This document shows, piece by piece, positions 26,369 to 34,653 of a stretch of 64,000 nucleotides of DNA; positions within the stretch are counted from its first letter, which is position 1, and every line of letters starts with the position of its first letter. Both the position numbers and the translations under genes were made by a program. The notes beneath the pieces are model-generated. The model was not told where the DNA came from, ran no database searches, and saw only the letters and a program-made list of their open reading frames with translations. The stretch comes from Hyalangium versicolor (GTDB lineage Bacteria; Myxococcota; Myxococcia; Myxococcales; Myxococcaceae): the NCBI RefSeq assembly GCF_020103695.1, contig NZ_JAHXBF010000001.1:558001-622000 (forward strand), read 5' to 3'.

Positions 26369-27711
26369 GGCTCGCTCCTTCCCGGAGAGCCGGTCCGCTG
26401 GGCGAGCAGGGCCTCGATCTGTTCATCCGAGAGCTGCTCCACCCGCTCCAGCGCCTCCTGGAACTTCCCGGAGGGCTCCGCGACAGCAGCAGGAGTGGGC
26501 TCGGGAGCGCGATGCGAGCCCAGATACTGGGCGAGCGCATGAACGTTGGGGTGGTCCCAGAGGGCAACCAGGGGCACCGCCTGTCCGAACTCCTCCTCGA
26601 GCCGCTTCTGGAGCGCGATCATCCCTCGGGAGGTGACTCCCAACGTGCCAAGGGGCGCATCGGAGGGGATCTGCTCCGCGGGCACCTCCAACAGGGGCGC
26701 CAGACACGCACGCAGCCGGGCCTCGAACCCAGTGCCCACCTCCGGGGACTGTGCTGGCACGGCGGTGCTCAGCCGGACCACGGCGGCGCGGTCCGGCGCG
26801 AGCCGCTCGATCTGCGCGGCCACGTCCTCCAGGTAGCGAGCGGCCCCCACGCCGTTGATCACCCGGTGATCGAACGTCAGCGCGATGTTCGCCAACTGCT
26901 CGTCACCGCGCCGGAAGGGCGCTCCGATAAAGAGCACGCCCACGGCCGGAGTCATCAGCAGCGGGGTTGCCTGGTGGACGCCGAGATCCCCCAGGTACGT
27001 GACCAGCACCTGCGTGGAGGCGGTGATCTGGAGTTCGCCGGAGCGGGCGCGCTGGATGGCTTCGCTCGATGCCTGAACCAGGTCAGGGAAGGCGAGGGTG
27101 TCCGCCTCGCGGAGCACGGCCGTCGTGAGTCCGTCCTCCGGGAGTTCCACGGCGATCCCCAGGTTGAGGTGGGAGAACTCCCGGAGTGTCCGTGGATCGG
27201 CGAGCGTCGAGCGGAACCGGGGATGGGAGCGCGCGGCCTGGGCGAGGCAGTACGCGAGCACCTGGAACTCGGAGAACGCCAGTCCCGGGTGCTTCTCCAC
27301 GAGCGCCCGCATGCCCTGGCGCAACCGGCCCCAGTCCAGCTCGCGCGCCATGGTGGCGGGGATGGCTTCCTCGGCGCTGCGCCTCAGGTGGTGGTTGAGC
27401 CGCTGCTGGCGCTCCGAGAGGGGCCGCAGTGTGAACGCGCTCCCAGGCTCCGGAGCGTCTTGCGGCCTCTCCACCACCTCCATCCGGCCCAGGGGAGCCC
27501 CCACCTCGACGAACGCGTCGGCGTCCACCAGCCACTCCACGAGCCGGCCCTCGTGCGGGCTCTCGATCTCGATCCCGGCCTTGTCCGTCTCGATCTCGTA
27601 GAGCTTGTCATCCTGGCGCACGGTCTCGCCCTGGCTCTTGAAGAACCGGCGCACGCGCACCACGAGAACTCCTTCGCCGAGACGCGGAACTGTCAACTCC
27701 ACGATGCTCAT
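26365..27711 (-). CDS. Lipoyl domain-E2 acyltransferase-acyl carrier protein fusion, possible starter-loading module
   Basis: This 448-residue protein joins three parts. Residues 1-78 are a lipoyl domain with the acceptor lysine in ETDKAG (Lys44). Residues about 95-315 are a 2-oxoacid dehydrogenase E2 catalytic domain ending in TFDHRVINGVGAARYL. The catalytic His is present, but the usual Asp before Gly is Asn. Residues about 325-410 are an acyl carrier domain with Ser near 360 in LGVTSRGM. The tail LSDEQIEALL resembles PKS C-terminal docking helices and would face the coiled coil of the next protein, whose ATG overlaps this stop. E2 enzymes transfer acyl groups from lipoamide to CoA; here the carrier arm could be the acceptor, loading a starter from a 2-oxo acid. 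No E1 gene is in the window, so this is inference. Confidence 0.88.
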   Translation of the reverse strand: MSIVELTVPRLGEGVLVVRVRRFFKSQGETVRQDDKLYEIETDKAGIEIESPHEGRLVEWLVDADAFVEVGAPLGRMEVVERPQDAPEPGSAFTLRPLSERQQRLNHHLRRSAEEAIPATMARELDWGRLRQGMRALVEKHPGLAFSEFQVLAYCLAQAARSHPRFRSTLADPRTLREFSHLNLGIAVELPEDGLTTAVLREADTLAFPDLVQASSEAIQRARSGELQITASTQVLVTYLGDLGVHQATPLLMTPAVGVLFIGAPFRRGDEQLANIALTFDHRVINGVGAARYLEDVAAQIERLAPDRAAVVRLSTAVPAQSPEVGTGFEARLRACLAPLLEVPAEQIPSDAPLGTLGVTSRGMIALQKRLEEEFGQAVPLVALWDHPNVHALAQYLGSHRAPEPTPAAVAEPSGKFQEALERVEQLSDEQIEALLAQRTGSPGRSEP

Positions 27712-27752
27712 GGACAGGACTCCTGAGGGGCAGCGTCACGAAGAAACGGCTC

Positions 27753-29021
27753 TCACTGCCAGGCAGGGGAGCGGGGCCCCGTGGGCTCCAGGTGCGAGGC
27801 CCCGATCACGATCGCCATGTTCCCCACCGGCGCGCGGTTGTCGGCCATGAGTTGATGGCACTCGCCCGTCTGTTCGAAGGAGAAGACGTGCGAGAGCACA
27901 GGGTCCACCTTGCGGTCTTGCACCAGCGCGTTGAAGCGCTCGGCGTCGTGATCATTGCCCGCATGGGAGCCCTGGAGCCGCTTCTGCCTCATCCACAGGT
28001 AACGCAGATCCAGGGTGGCGTTGTAGCCCGAGGTCCCCGCGCAGATGGCCACCATGCCGCCCGTGTCACAGACGAACAGGGAGGTGGGGAGCGTCTCTTC
28101 GCCTGGATGCTCGATGACGATGCGGGGGTTGTTGTTGCGCCCGGAGATCTCCCAGATGGCGCGGCCGAACTTGCGCGCTTCCTTCGCCCAAGCCGAGAAG
28201 GCCTCCGGGGTATTGATCTCGTGGGTGAGCGCGCCCCAGTGCGAGAAGTGTTTGCGGTTGATGTAGCCCGCGGCACCCAGGGACACACAGAACTGGCCCC
28301 GCTCCTCGCTGCTCACCACGGCGATGGGGATGCCCCCTCCGAGCCGCACGAGTTGGATCGCCAGCACCCCGAGCCCTCCGGCCCCTCCCCACACCAGCAC
28401 CACGTCCCCCTTGTGCAGGGTATTCCCCTGCCAATGATGGAGCATGCGGTAGACGGTCGTTCCGCACAGCAGGTACGAGGCCGCCTGTGCCCACGAAAGA
28501 TGGCGGGGACGTGGCTGGCACTGGCGGGCCTGGACCTTGGTGAACTGGGCGAACGAGCCCCAATTGCTCTCGAAACCCCAGATCCGGCTCGAGGATGCTC
28601 CGAGTGGATCTCTGCCAGCGGCGATCCACGGATCATCCTGTTTCCACTGCACGCAGTGGAGGATGACCTCGTCTCCGACACGGACATGACGGACCGCGGA
28701 GCCCACCTGGTAGACGATCCCGGAGGCATCCGAGCCTCCAATGTGAAAAGGCTCGTCCTCTCCACCCTGGAGCCGGCGTTGCGCGATCACGTCCACCGGG
28801 TAGCCCCGGGCCGCCCAGACATTGTTGTAATTGACCCCCGCCGCCATCACGGCCACCAGCACCTCGTCGGGTCCGGGCTCGGGAACATCCACGATCTCGA
28901 ATTGGAACGCGGAGGACGGAGCGCCGAAGCGCTCGCGCCGGATCACCTGAGCATGCATTCGCCGGGGAACGACACCCAGGGGAGGCAACTCCCCCACGGG
29001 TACGAGATCGGGTCGAGTCAT
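27753..29021 (-). CDS. ccr: Crotonyl-CoA carboxylase/reductase
   Basis: This 422-residue medium-chain reductase has the residues known for reductive carboxylation: Asn in [12 protein letters not shown], Phe-Glu in [12 protein letters not shown], and His in [12 protein letters not shown]. Its NADPH-binding segment is [17 protein letters not shown], near residue 205. Enzymes of this family reduce 2-enoyl-CoA and fix CO2, giving ethylmalonyl-CoA or longer alkylmalonyl-CoA. In assembly-line clusters they supply non-standard extender units. It lies 41 nt upstream of the lipoyl-E2-ACP gene in the same orientation, and both AT domains in the cluster have non-canonical specificity boxes. Which enoyl-CoA it uses cannot be read from the sequence. 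The length and start are normal for the family. Confidence 0.95.
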   Translation of the reverse strand: MTRPDLVPVGELPPLGVVPRRMHAQVIRRERFGAPSSAFQFEIVDVPEPGPDEVLVAVMAAGVNYNNVWAARGYPVDVIAQRRLQGGEDEPFHIGGSDASGIVYQVGSAVRHVRVGDEVILHCVQWKQDDPWIAAGRDPLGASSSRIWGFESNWGSFAQFTKVQARQCQPRPRHLSWAQAASYLLCGTTVYRMLHHWQGNTLHKGDVVLVWGGAGGLGVLAIQLVRLGGGIPIAVVSSEERGQFCVSLGAAGYINRKHFSHWGALTHEINTPEAFSAWAKEARKFGRAIWEISGRNNNPRIVIEHPGEETLPTSLFVCDTGGMVAICAGTSGYNATLDLRYLWMRQKRLQGSHAGNDHDAERFNALVQDRKVDPVLSHVFSFEQTGECHQLMADNRAPVGNMAIVIGASHLEPTGPRSPAWQ

Positions 29022-29057
29022 GGAGCCGGTCGATGGTGGGCAGCGTGAGCTGGAGGG

Positions 29058-29303
29058 TCAGTCCACGGTGATCTTCGAGGGGGCGGCTCGCACCTTGGCC
29101 TTGGCCTCGCCCTCCTCGATGTCTTGGAGTTCCCCTTGAACGATTTCCAGGCAGCCCGTGAGCAACTCCGCGTTGGCTCTCAGCACATACTTGCGCAAGA
29201 TCCCGAGCGCACGACTGCCCGAGGTCAATGGGCTCGAGGCCTGCTCACCAATGCTGCTCAAGATGGTACCCGTTTTCTTCGCAGACGGCCGCTCGTAGGA
29301 CAT
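29058..29303 (-). CDS. Small protein of unknown function (81 aa)
   Basis: I do not recognise this protein. It is 81 residues, hydrophilic and mostly helical in appearance. The central segment (SRALGILRKYVLRANAELLT) could form an amphipathic helix, followed by an acidic stretch (QGELQDIEEGEAKAK) and a short tail ending ITVD. There is no signal peptide, Cys, or metal motif. It lies 36 nt before the CCR gene and 56 nt after the ArsA-like ATPase, in the same orientation, so it is likely co-transcribed with the biosynthetic genes. The gene neighbourhood suggests a partner of the ATPase, such as a client or adaptor, but this is inference only. The ATG is followed by coding-like high GC3 sequence, which supports it being real. 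Confidence 0.65.
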   Translation of the reverse strand: MSYERPSAKKTGTILSSIGEQASSPLTSGSRALGILRKYVLRANAELLTGCLEIVQGELQDIEEGEAKAKVRAAPSKITVD

Positions 29304-29359
29304 ACGGGGTTCTCCCTGAATGAACTGCGTTTGGAGTGCAATGCGAGGTAGCGCTGGGA

Positions 29360-30580
29360 TCAGGCGCGAGCGAAGCGGACCGTCAGCCGGTCTTCATTCA
29401 TTCGGGCGCTGATGACGTCCAGGTTCACGACGGAGCGTGGCAGGAGGATGTTGCGCTTGAAGGTGCCGATGCGCACCACGAGATCCTCATGGTGCCGGGA
29501 GACGTCAATCTGATCCTTCATCACGAAGGGCAGCTTGAGTTCGAGCCGGTAATGGCCCTCGGACTCCTTGGCGAAGCCATAGGCCGGCAGGTTGACGAAG
29601 AAGCCCGCGGGATCGCGCTCGGCGTAGAGCATCCGCGCGAAGGTCTCCAACTGCTCCTGGCCCACCACTTCCGCGGAGAGGAAGGGCAACCGGGAGACGG
29701 GAACCGGGTCGAAGTAGTTCTGGATGTCCGTGGAGTACTTCGCCTGGGATTTGGCCCAGGCCTCGAAGTAGCCCTCGCCCGTGGGGAGCAACCGGTTGAT
29801 GACGACCGAGTCGATGGTCACCCCGTACAGGCAGAAGTACATGAAGGCACGTTGGGTCTCGCGCACCACCATCTTCTCCGGGTTGGTGACGAGTCGTACG
29901 GTGGTGACCTTCGGATCGCGCAGCAGCGCTTCCACGCCCTCGAGCCGCTTGAACAGCCCCTGCAGCGCGGAGAAGTAGCGCTCGTCCGGGAGGAACTCCA
30001 GGTACTGTTGCGCGGCCGCGCCGATCACCTTGGCCATGGGCCGGATCACCTGCGCGAGCTTGCGATCCGCGTTCAAGCGTTTGCGGGCGTACCAGTCCAG
30101 CGTCGTCGTGATGCTGACGAACCGGAGCGCCTCGCTCGTGGGAGGGCAATCCAGCACGATGACGTCATAGCGGTGCTCGGACACGTAGCGGTTGAGCTCC
30201 ATGAGCGCCACCACGTCCTCCATGCCAGGCATGATGGCGACCTCCTCCGCCACAATGCCTTCCAGCCCGCCTCCCATCATGATGGCCGCGCTGTAACGGT
30301 AGATATCCTTCCAGCTCCGTTCCAGCTCTTCCTGGACATCAATCTCTTGGATGTCCAGGTTGTCTCTCACCCGGACGGGCTGCCCCTTGGAGCGGGTGAA
30401 CAGCTCCTCACTGACATCGAAAGAATCACTCAGGCTGTGAGCCAGATCAAAGGACAGCACCAGCGTGCGGTGACCCTTTTGAGCAGAGGCCAGCCCCGTG
30501 GCGGCGGCGACGGTTGTTTTGCCGACCCCGCCCTTGCCAGAGACGAGAATGATTCGAGCCATATGAGCTACATTACCCAT
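29360..30580 (-). CDS. ArsA/Get3-family ATPase
   Basis: This protein of about 406 residues has the deviant Walker A motif SGKGGVGKTT near residue 14, a switch-like DLAHS where ArsA and Get3 have DPAHS, a Walker B-like VIVLDCPPT, and the later VVINRLLP segment of the family. There is one ATPase domain, as in Get3. The C-terminal 90 residues form the beta-rich ArsA_HSP20-like extension (LELKLPFVMKDQ, RIGTFKRNILLP). ArsA-family ATPases drive anion export or deliver client proteins; no arsB or arsenic genes are nearby. It is the first gene of the NRPS/PKS transcription unit, so a chaperone-like or regulatory job is possible. The start could be 30580 (AGGGA upstream) or the ATG at 30562, which fits family N-termini better. 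Confidence 0.88.
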   Translation of the reverse strand: MGNVAHMARIILVSGKGGVGKTTVAAATGLASAQKGHRTLVLSFDLAHSLSDSFDVSEELFTRSKGQPVRVRDNLDIQEIDVQEELERSWKDIYRYSAAIMMGGGLEGIVAEEVAIMPGMEDVVALMELNRYVSEHRYDVIVLDCPPTSEALRFVSITTTLDWYARKRLNADRKLAQVIRPMAKVIGAAAQQYLEFLPDERYFSALQGLFKRLEGVEALLRDPKVTTVRLVTNPEKMVVRETQRAFMYFCLYGVTIDSVVINRLLPTGEGYFEAWAKSQAKYSTDIQNYFDPVPVSRLPFLSAEVVGQEQLETFARMLYAERDPAGFFVNLPAYGFAKESEGHYRLELKLPFVMKDQIDVSRHHEDLVVRIGTFKRNILLPRSVVNLDVISARMNEDRLTVRFARA

Positions 30581-30600
30581 GAGGTTTCCCTGGTTGTCAA
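30570..30600 (-). promoter_or_regulatory. Possible promoter of the NRPS/PKS unit
   Basis: A TTGACA hexamer (complement of 30595-30600) is followed after 19 bp by TAATGT (complement of 30570-30575). The spacing is longer than optimal. If used, transcription would begin very close to the ATG at 30562, making the ArsA-like message nearly leaderless and favouring that start over 30580. This is the only sigma70-like pair I could see in the divergent gap, and by itself it is weak evidence. Confidence 0.25.
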
Positions 30601-30663
30601 GTGATCAATCGTACGATCCACTCTGGGAAATAATCTCTACGCAACCTACTGCGGTGGGTCGTC

Positions 30664-30753
30664 ATGAGCGCCCAGGTCTGGACGGCATGGAGGGTGGCTG
30701 CTATGAGGGCTCGCCTTTCTTCTGCTGAGCAAGCTTCAAGAGGGTCGTCATGA
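30664..30753 (+). CDS. 29-codon upstream ORF coupled to mbtH
   Basis: An ATG at 30664 opens 29 codons (peptide begins [20 protein letters not shown]), ending in a TGA that overlaps the mbtH ATG by the ATGA arrangement. The 15 bases around its start (30656-30670) are repeated exactly around the mbtH start (30742-30756, GGGTCGTCATGAGCG). The repeat makes initiation at both sites plausible and could couple mbtH translation to the small ORF, or it may be a scar of a local duplication. The peptide has two Trp but no obvious leader-peptide or attenuator structure. Whether it is translated is unknown. Confidence 0.35.
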   Translation: MSAQVWTAWRVAAMRARLSSAEQASRGSS

Positions 30754-30968
30754 GCGAGCAGGATGGCGGGATTGTCTATAAGGTGGTCGTGAACCATGAG
30801 GAGCAGTACTCCCTCTGGCCGGCGGACCGGGAGAACGCTCCGGGGTGGAGGGACGCGGGCACGCAAGGCTCCCAGGCCGAGTGCCTCGAGTACATCAAGC
30901 GTGTCTGGACGGACATGCGCCCGCTGAGTCTGCGCAAGCGCATGGATGAACGGCAGAACACCCCATGA
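30750..30968 (+). CDS. mbtH: MbtH-like protein
   Basis: This 72-residue protein shows the whole family signature: [10 protein letters not shown], then PGW and AG, then [19 protein letters not shown]. MbtH-like proteins bind adenylation domains and are needed for folding or activity of many NRPS A domains. Four A domains in this window are candidate partners. It is divergently transcribed from the NRPS/PKS unit and overlaps the following thioesterase gene by ATGA (30965-30968), so the two form a small accessory operon. The start is supported by AGAGGG about 6 nt upstream and by the family N-terminus. Confidence 0.96.
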   Translation: MSEQDGGIVYKVVVNHEEQYSLWPADRENAPGWRDAGTQGSQAECLEYIKRVWTDMRPLSLRKRMDERQNTP

Positions 30969-31762
30969 GTGCGCTTCCCTCAGGCGGGGCGCCTGCCGCG
31001 GGTTCACCTACCCGATTGTGGTTCCCCTACTGGCGCCCAAAGCCTGACGCACGTGCGCGGCTGTTCTGCTTTCCGTTCGCTGGGGGCTCTGCATCGGTGT
31101 TCCAGCGCTGGGCCCAAGCGGGGCTGGCGTCTGCGGACGTCATCGCGGTGCAATATCCCGGGCGGGAAACGCGCATTCGAGAGCCCCTGTGCCGTCATGT
31201 GCCCGAGCTTGTCCAAGCGCTGGGGCCCGTGCTTCGGCCATTGCTGGATCGTCCCTTTGCCTTCTTGGGCTACAGCCTGGGGACCTATGTCGCCTTGGAG
31301 CTGGCTCACTGGCTGCAGCAGGAGGCAGCTCCGGCGCCACTCGGGCTGATGCTGGCGGCAGGCGCTTCTCCTCACCAGATGCAGGGCCGGAAGCTGTACA
31401 CGCTGCGAGACGGCGAGCTCCTCGCGGAGCTCGGGAAGTACGGTGGCACGCCGCCCCAGGTTCTCGAAGATCGGGAGTTGATGGAGGTGCTGCTGCCGGT
31501 GCTGCGCGCGGATTTCGAGATGGCGGAAGAGTATCGCAGGCGGATGGAGCCTGGACTCTCGCTGCCCTTCAACGTGTGGGGCGGCCAGGAGGACACCTCA
31601 CCCTCGCCACAGGCTCTGGAAGGGTGGCGCGAATACACCACGGGCCCCTGCACGCTGCAGGTGCTCCCTGGGGGCCACTTCTTCATGTTCTCTTCCAGCG
31701 GGGACGTGCTTCGAGAGAGCGTGCAGCGGACGTTGCAGCAGTGGTCTGCCCAGGGAGGCTAG
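30965..31762 (+). CDS. Type II thioesterase
   Basis: This 265-residue alpha/beta hydrolase is of the type II thioesterase family that clears misprimed or stalled carrier proteins. It has [17 protein letters not shown] at the start, the nucleophile motif GYSLGT (Ser near residue 104), the [10 protein letters not shown] region holding the acid, and LPGGHFFMF with the catalytic His near 239. The length and motif spacing are normal. It overlaps mbtH by 4 nt and ends 4 nt before the convergent decarboxylase gene, leaving no room for an intergenic terminator. It probably serves the NRPS/PKS line, although the neighbouring ACP pathway could also use it. Confidence 0.95.
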   Translation: MSALPSGGAPAAGSPTRLWFPYWRPKPDARARLFCFPFAGGSASVFQRWAQAGLASADVIAVQYPGRETRIREPLCRHVPELVQALGPVLRPLLDRPFAFLGYSLGTYVALELAHWLQQEAAPAPLGLMLAAGASPHQMQGRKLYTLRDGELLAELGKYGGTPPQVLEDRELMEVLLPVLRADFEMAEEYRRRMEPGLSLPFNVWGGQEDTSPSPQALEGWREYTTGPCTLQVLPGGHFFMFSSSGDVLRESVQRTLQQWSAQGG

Positions 31763-31766
31763 GCAA

Positions 31767-33017
31767 TCAGACGAGTGCCTCGAGTGCATCCGGGTGCCCG
31801 AGGAACCCACGAGGGCTGGCGGACCGGCCGTATGCACCCGATTGGAGAACGACGACGAGGTCCCCCTCGGTCGCGGTGGCGAGTTGGGCCTTGTCGGCCA
31901 GCAGGTCGAGCGGGGTGCACAGCGGACCGACGACGCTCGCTACCTCCGTTGGTCCCTGTCTCCCATTGATCGCGACAGGGTAGTTCTTGCGGATCACCTG
32001 ACCGAAGTTGCCGGAGGCGGCGAGGTGATGGTGCATTCCCCCGTCCGTCACGAGGAACACCTGCCCCCGCGAGACCTTCCGCTCGATCACGCGGCACACG
32101 TAGAGGCCCGCCTCGCCCACCAGGTAGCGTCCGAGCTCGATGACGACTTCCATCTCCGGACGCTGCGCGCGGGCGTGCTCGGCGAGCGTGTTCAGGTGCT
32201 CGATCACGGCGTGCACCTCCAGCGGCTTGTCGCTCGGCGTATAGGGGATGCCGAATCCACCGCCCAGGTTGAGGGAGCGCAGCGGTACGTTCAGCTTCTC
32301 CGCCCAGTGAAGCGCGAGCTCGCAGCTTCGCGATTGCGCCTCGATGATGGCATCCGCACGGAGATTCTGCGACCCAGCGAACAGGTGGAACCCCTCGAAG
32401 TCGAGCCCGGCGTGTTTGATCTCCCCGATGAGCTCTGGCAACAGCTCGGCGTCGACGCCGAATTGTTGCGCGCCTCCACTCATCTTCATGCCTGAAGCGC
32501 GGAGCGTGAACGGCAGGTTCACCCTGACGGAAACCCTCGCAGGCTGGCCCGTTGAGTCGGAGATCTCCGCCAGGAGCCGCACATCGCGAAACGACTCGAC
32601 GTTGATGAGGATGCCAGCCGCGTGCGCCTGCTTCAGCTCTCGCTCGCTCTTACCGGGGCCGGCGAAGCTGATGTGCTTGGGGGACTTGCCGGTGTCGAGC
32701 GCGACACGCAGCTCTCCCGCCGATGCCACGTCCAATCCATCCGCCAGCCCCGCGAAGTGGCAGACCAGGGCGGGCATCGGATTGGCTTTGATGGCGTAGT
32801 GGATCCGCACAATGGGAGAGAGTGCACGTCTGAGCCCCTGGACGCGCTCGGTGATCCGCCGCCGATCATAGAGGTAACAGGGGGTGCCGCCCACCGCGTC
32901 GACCACTTGCGACAGGGGTTGTCCACCGACGAGGAACTCACCTGTTTCGTTCCGTGGCCAGCCACTCCAGGTGCCGCTCTCGTGGGGCTCGAGCCATGCT
33001 GCTTCAGCTGCTTCCAT
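31767..33017 (-). CDS. PLP-dependent decarboxylase, fold III (BtrK/DAP-decarboxylase-like)
   Basis: This 416-residue protein has HYAIKANP near residue 74, which carries the PLP lysine, plus LDVASAGEL, NLGGGFGIPY, and GPLCTPLD near 365 with the active-site Cys. These mark the alanine-racemase-fold decarboxylases (diaminopimelate and ornithine decarboxylases). The closest relatives I recall are the exosortase-associated decarboxylases and butirosin BtrK, which decarboxylates a glutamyl group held on an ACP. An ATP-grasp enzyme and an ACP in the same operon fit the BtrK reading. The start is the ATG after AAAGGA. A longer open frame continues upstream to 33623, but it overlaps the ligase gene and is not coding-like. 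It is the last gene of the long minus-strand operon. Confidence 0.88.
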   Translation of the reverse strand: MEAAEAAWLEPHESGTWSGWPRNETGEFLVGGQPLSQVVDAVGGTPCYLYDRRRITERVQGLRRALSPIVRIHYAIKANPMPALVCHFAGLADGLDVASAGELRVALDTGKSPKHISFAGPGKSERELKQAHAAGILINVESFRDVRLLAEISDSTGQPARVSVRVNLPFTLRASGMKMSGGAQQFGVDAELLPELIGEIKHAGLDFEGFHLFAGSQNLRADAIIEAQSRSCELALHWAEKLNVPLRSLNLGGGFGIPYTPSDKPLEVHAVIEHLNTLAEHARAQRPEMEVVIELGRYLVGEAGLYVCRVIERKVSRGQVFLVTDGGMHHHLAASGNFGQVIRKNYPVAINGRQGPTEVASVVGPLCTPLDLLADKAQLATATEGDLVVVLQSGAYGRSASPRGFLGHPDALEALV

Positions 33018-33039
33018 TTCCTTTCTCCCTGAGCATGCG

Positions 33040-34629
33040 TCAATGAGTCTCTTCGCCGATGAGCTCCCGCTGGAGCTTCTTGCGATCAATCTTGCCGTTC
33101 CCATTGCGAGGCAGGCTCTCGTCGCGAACCTCGACATGGTGGGGAACCATGTAGGGAGGCAGCATCTTCTGCAGCGCGCGCAGGAGGCCATCGGCGCTGA
33201 ACTCGGAGGGCGTCCTGGGCAGGAGGAGCACGGCGATGCGATGCCCGAGGCGCTCGTCGGGAAGGCCGACCGCGGCAGCCTCGGCCACGAGCCCGGTCGA
33301 ATAGATCGCCTCCTCGATCTCAACGGGGCTGATCCGGTATCCCGACGACTTGAGCATCTCGTCGTTCCGCCCGATGAAGTAGAGGAAGCCCTCCTCGTCC
33401 ATTTGCACGCTATCTCCGGAGAACACGGCGATCTCGGGCAGCACGAGCCCGTTGAGGCTCCTCGGGAGCAGGCGGAACCGCTCGGCGGTCCGCTGGGAGT
33501 CCTTCCAATAGCCAAGGGCGACGGTGGAGCCGCGGTGAACGAGTTCGCCCGGTTCGTTCGGCGCGCAGGGGGTGCCATCCGGACGCAACACCAACAACTC
33601 CTGATTGGGAATGGCGCGTCCAATCGAATCGGGACGACGGTCGACCTCTTCCGGAGGCAGGTAGCTGGAACGAAACGCCTCGGTCAGTCCATACATGAGG
33701 TATGGCTTTGCCGAGGGGACACGCGCCCGCAGCCGGGCGAGTGTCTCACGAGGCATCTTTCCACCGGTATTGGCGAAGTAGCGCAGGTGCTCGTTGATCT
33801 CCCGGGGCCACTCGAGCTCGGAGAGCTGGACGTAGAGCGGCGGTACGGCGGTAAGGCCCGTGATGCGCTCGCGAGCCAACGTCTTCAGGACCTCCGTGGG
33901 CATCGTGTAGTCCAGGAGGACGGCGCGGCCCCCCGCATAGAACGTCGTCGTCAGCTGCGAGAACCCGGCGTCGAAGGAGAGAGGGAGCACCGCCAGCAGC
34001 CGGTCGTCGGCGCGATTCTCGAGATAGCTCGCAACGCTCGCCGCTCCGGACACAAGGTTGCGGTGGCTGATCACCACCCCCTTCGGTTTCCCGGTGCTCC
34101 CCGAGGTGTAGAGGATCGCGGCCATGTCGATGTCGGCGAGCCGGACCGGCGCGGGTGCCCCGGTGGAGATGAACTCCTCCCACGTGTGGAGGGCATACCG
34201 TGTTTCCTCTTCGGCCAGCGGACAGCTCTCCGAGGTCAGCACGACCATCCGCAGCATCGGGCAGCGCGAGAGTGTGTCGCGGAGCGACAGGTAACGCTCC
34301 CGGGACGTGAACAGGATCTCCACGTCTCCATCGAGGAGGATGTGCTCGACCTGCAGGGACTTGAGGACGGGGTTGATCGGAACGAAGCAGCAGCCGGCTT
34401 TCGTGGCCCCGAACGCGGCCGCGACTGCTTCGTGCGACTTCGAGAGATAGATCCCGACGCGCGCAAAGCGCTCCAGCCCGGCGGCTTTCAGCCCGCCCGC
34501 GACGCGGTCCTGAAGCGTGGCCAGCTGCGCGTACGTGAGCATGTGCCCCTTGCTCCTCAAGCTCTGGGCGGTGGGGGCTCGCTCAGCGGCGCGATCGATC
34601 AGGTGGTGGAGGAGGTATGGGGCGGTCAT
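33040..34629 (-). CDS. AMP-forming acyl/aminoacyl ligase
   Basis: This 529-residue ANL-family enzyme has LYTSGSTGKPKGV (P-loop), YGLTEAFRSS, the hinge region FSGDSVQMDEEGFLYFIGRND, and a C-terminal NGNGKIDRKKL with the catalytic lysine. It resembles the AMP ligases that accompany fold-III decarboxylases in exosortase loci; there is no exosortase here. It could activate an acid as CoA or ACP thioester for the two acyl-CoA dehydrogenase homologues encoded just upstream. The substrate is not readable. It lies 22 nt before the decarboxylase and 24 nt after the dehydrogenase-like gene, all on one strand. Confidence 0.92.
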   Translation of the reverse strand: MTAPYLLHHLIDRAAERAPTAQSLRSKGHMLTYAQLATLQDRVAGGLKAAGLERFARVGIYLSKSHEAVAAAFGATKAGCCFVPINPVLKSLQVEHILLDGDVEILFTSRERYLSLRDTLSRCPMLRMVVLTSESCPLAEEETRYALHTWEEFISTGAPAPVRLADIDMAAILYTSGSTGKPKGVVISHRNLVSGAASVASYLENRADDRLLAVLPLSFDAGFSQLTTTFYAGGRAVLLDYTMPTEVLKTLARERITGLTAVPPLYVQLSELEWPREINEHLRYFANTGGKMPRETLARLRARVPSAKPYLMYGLTEAFRSSYLPPEEVDRRPDSIGRAIPNQELLVLRPDGTPCAPNEPGELVHRGSTVALGYWKDSQRTAERFRLLPRSLNGLVLPEIAVFSGDSVQMDEEGFLYFIGRNDEMLKSSGYRISPVEIEEAIYSTGLVAEAAAVGLPDERLGHRIAVLLLPRTPSEFSADGLLRALQKMLPPYMVPHHVEVRDESLPRNGNGKIDRKKLQRELIGEETH

Positions 34630-34653
34630 CGATACACCTCGGAAGCATTGGGC

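Noticed and set aside
29360..30580. ArsA-like ATPase as part of an arsenic resistance operon
   Set aside because: There is no ArsB, ArsC, ArsD or ArsR nearby, and the gene is embedded in the biosynthetic transcription unit.
30597..31007. Minus-strand frame of 136 codons across the divergent gap and mbtH
   Set aside because: It is antisense to the clearly coding mbtH gene and has no recognisable motif.
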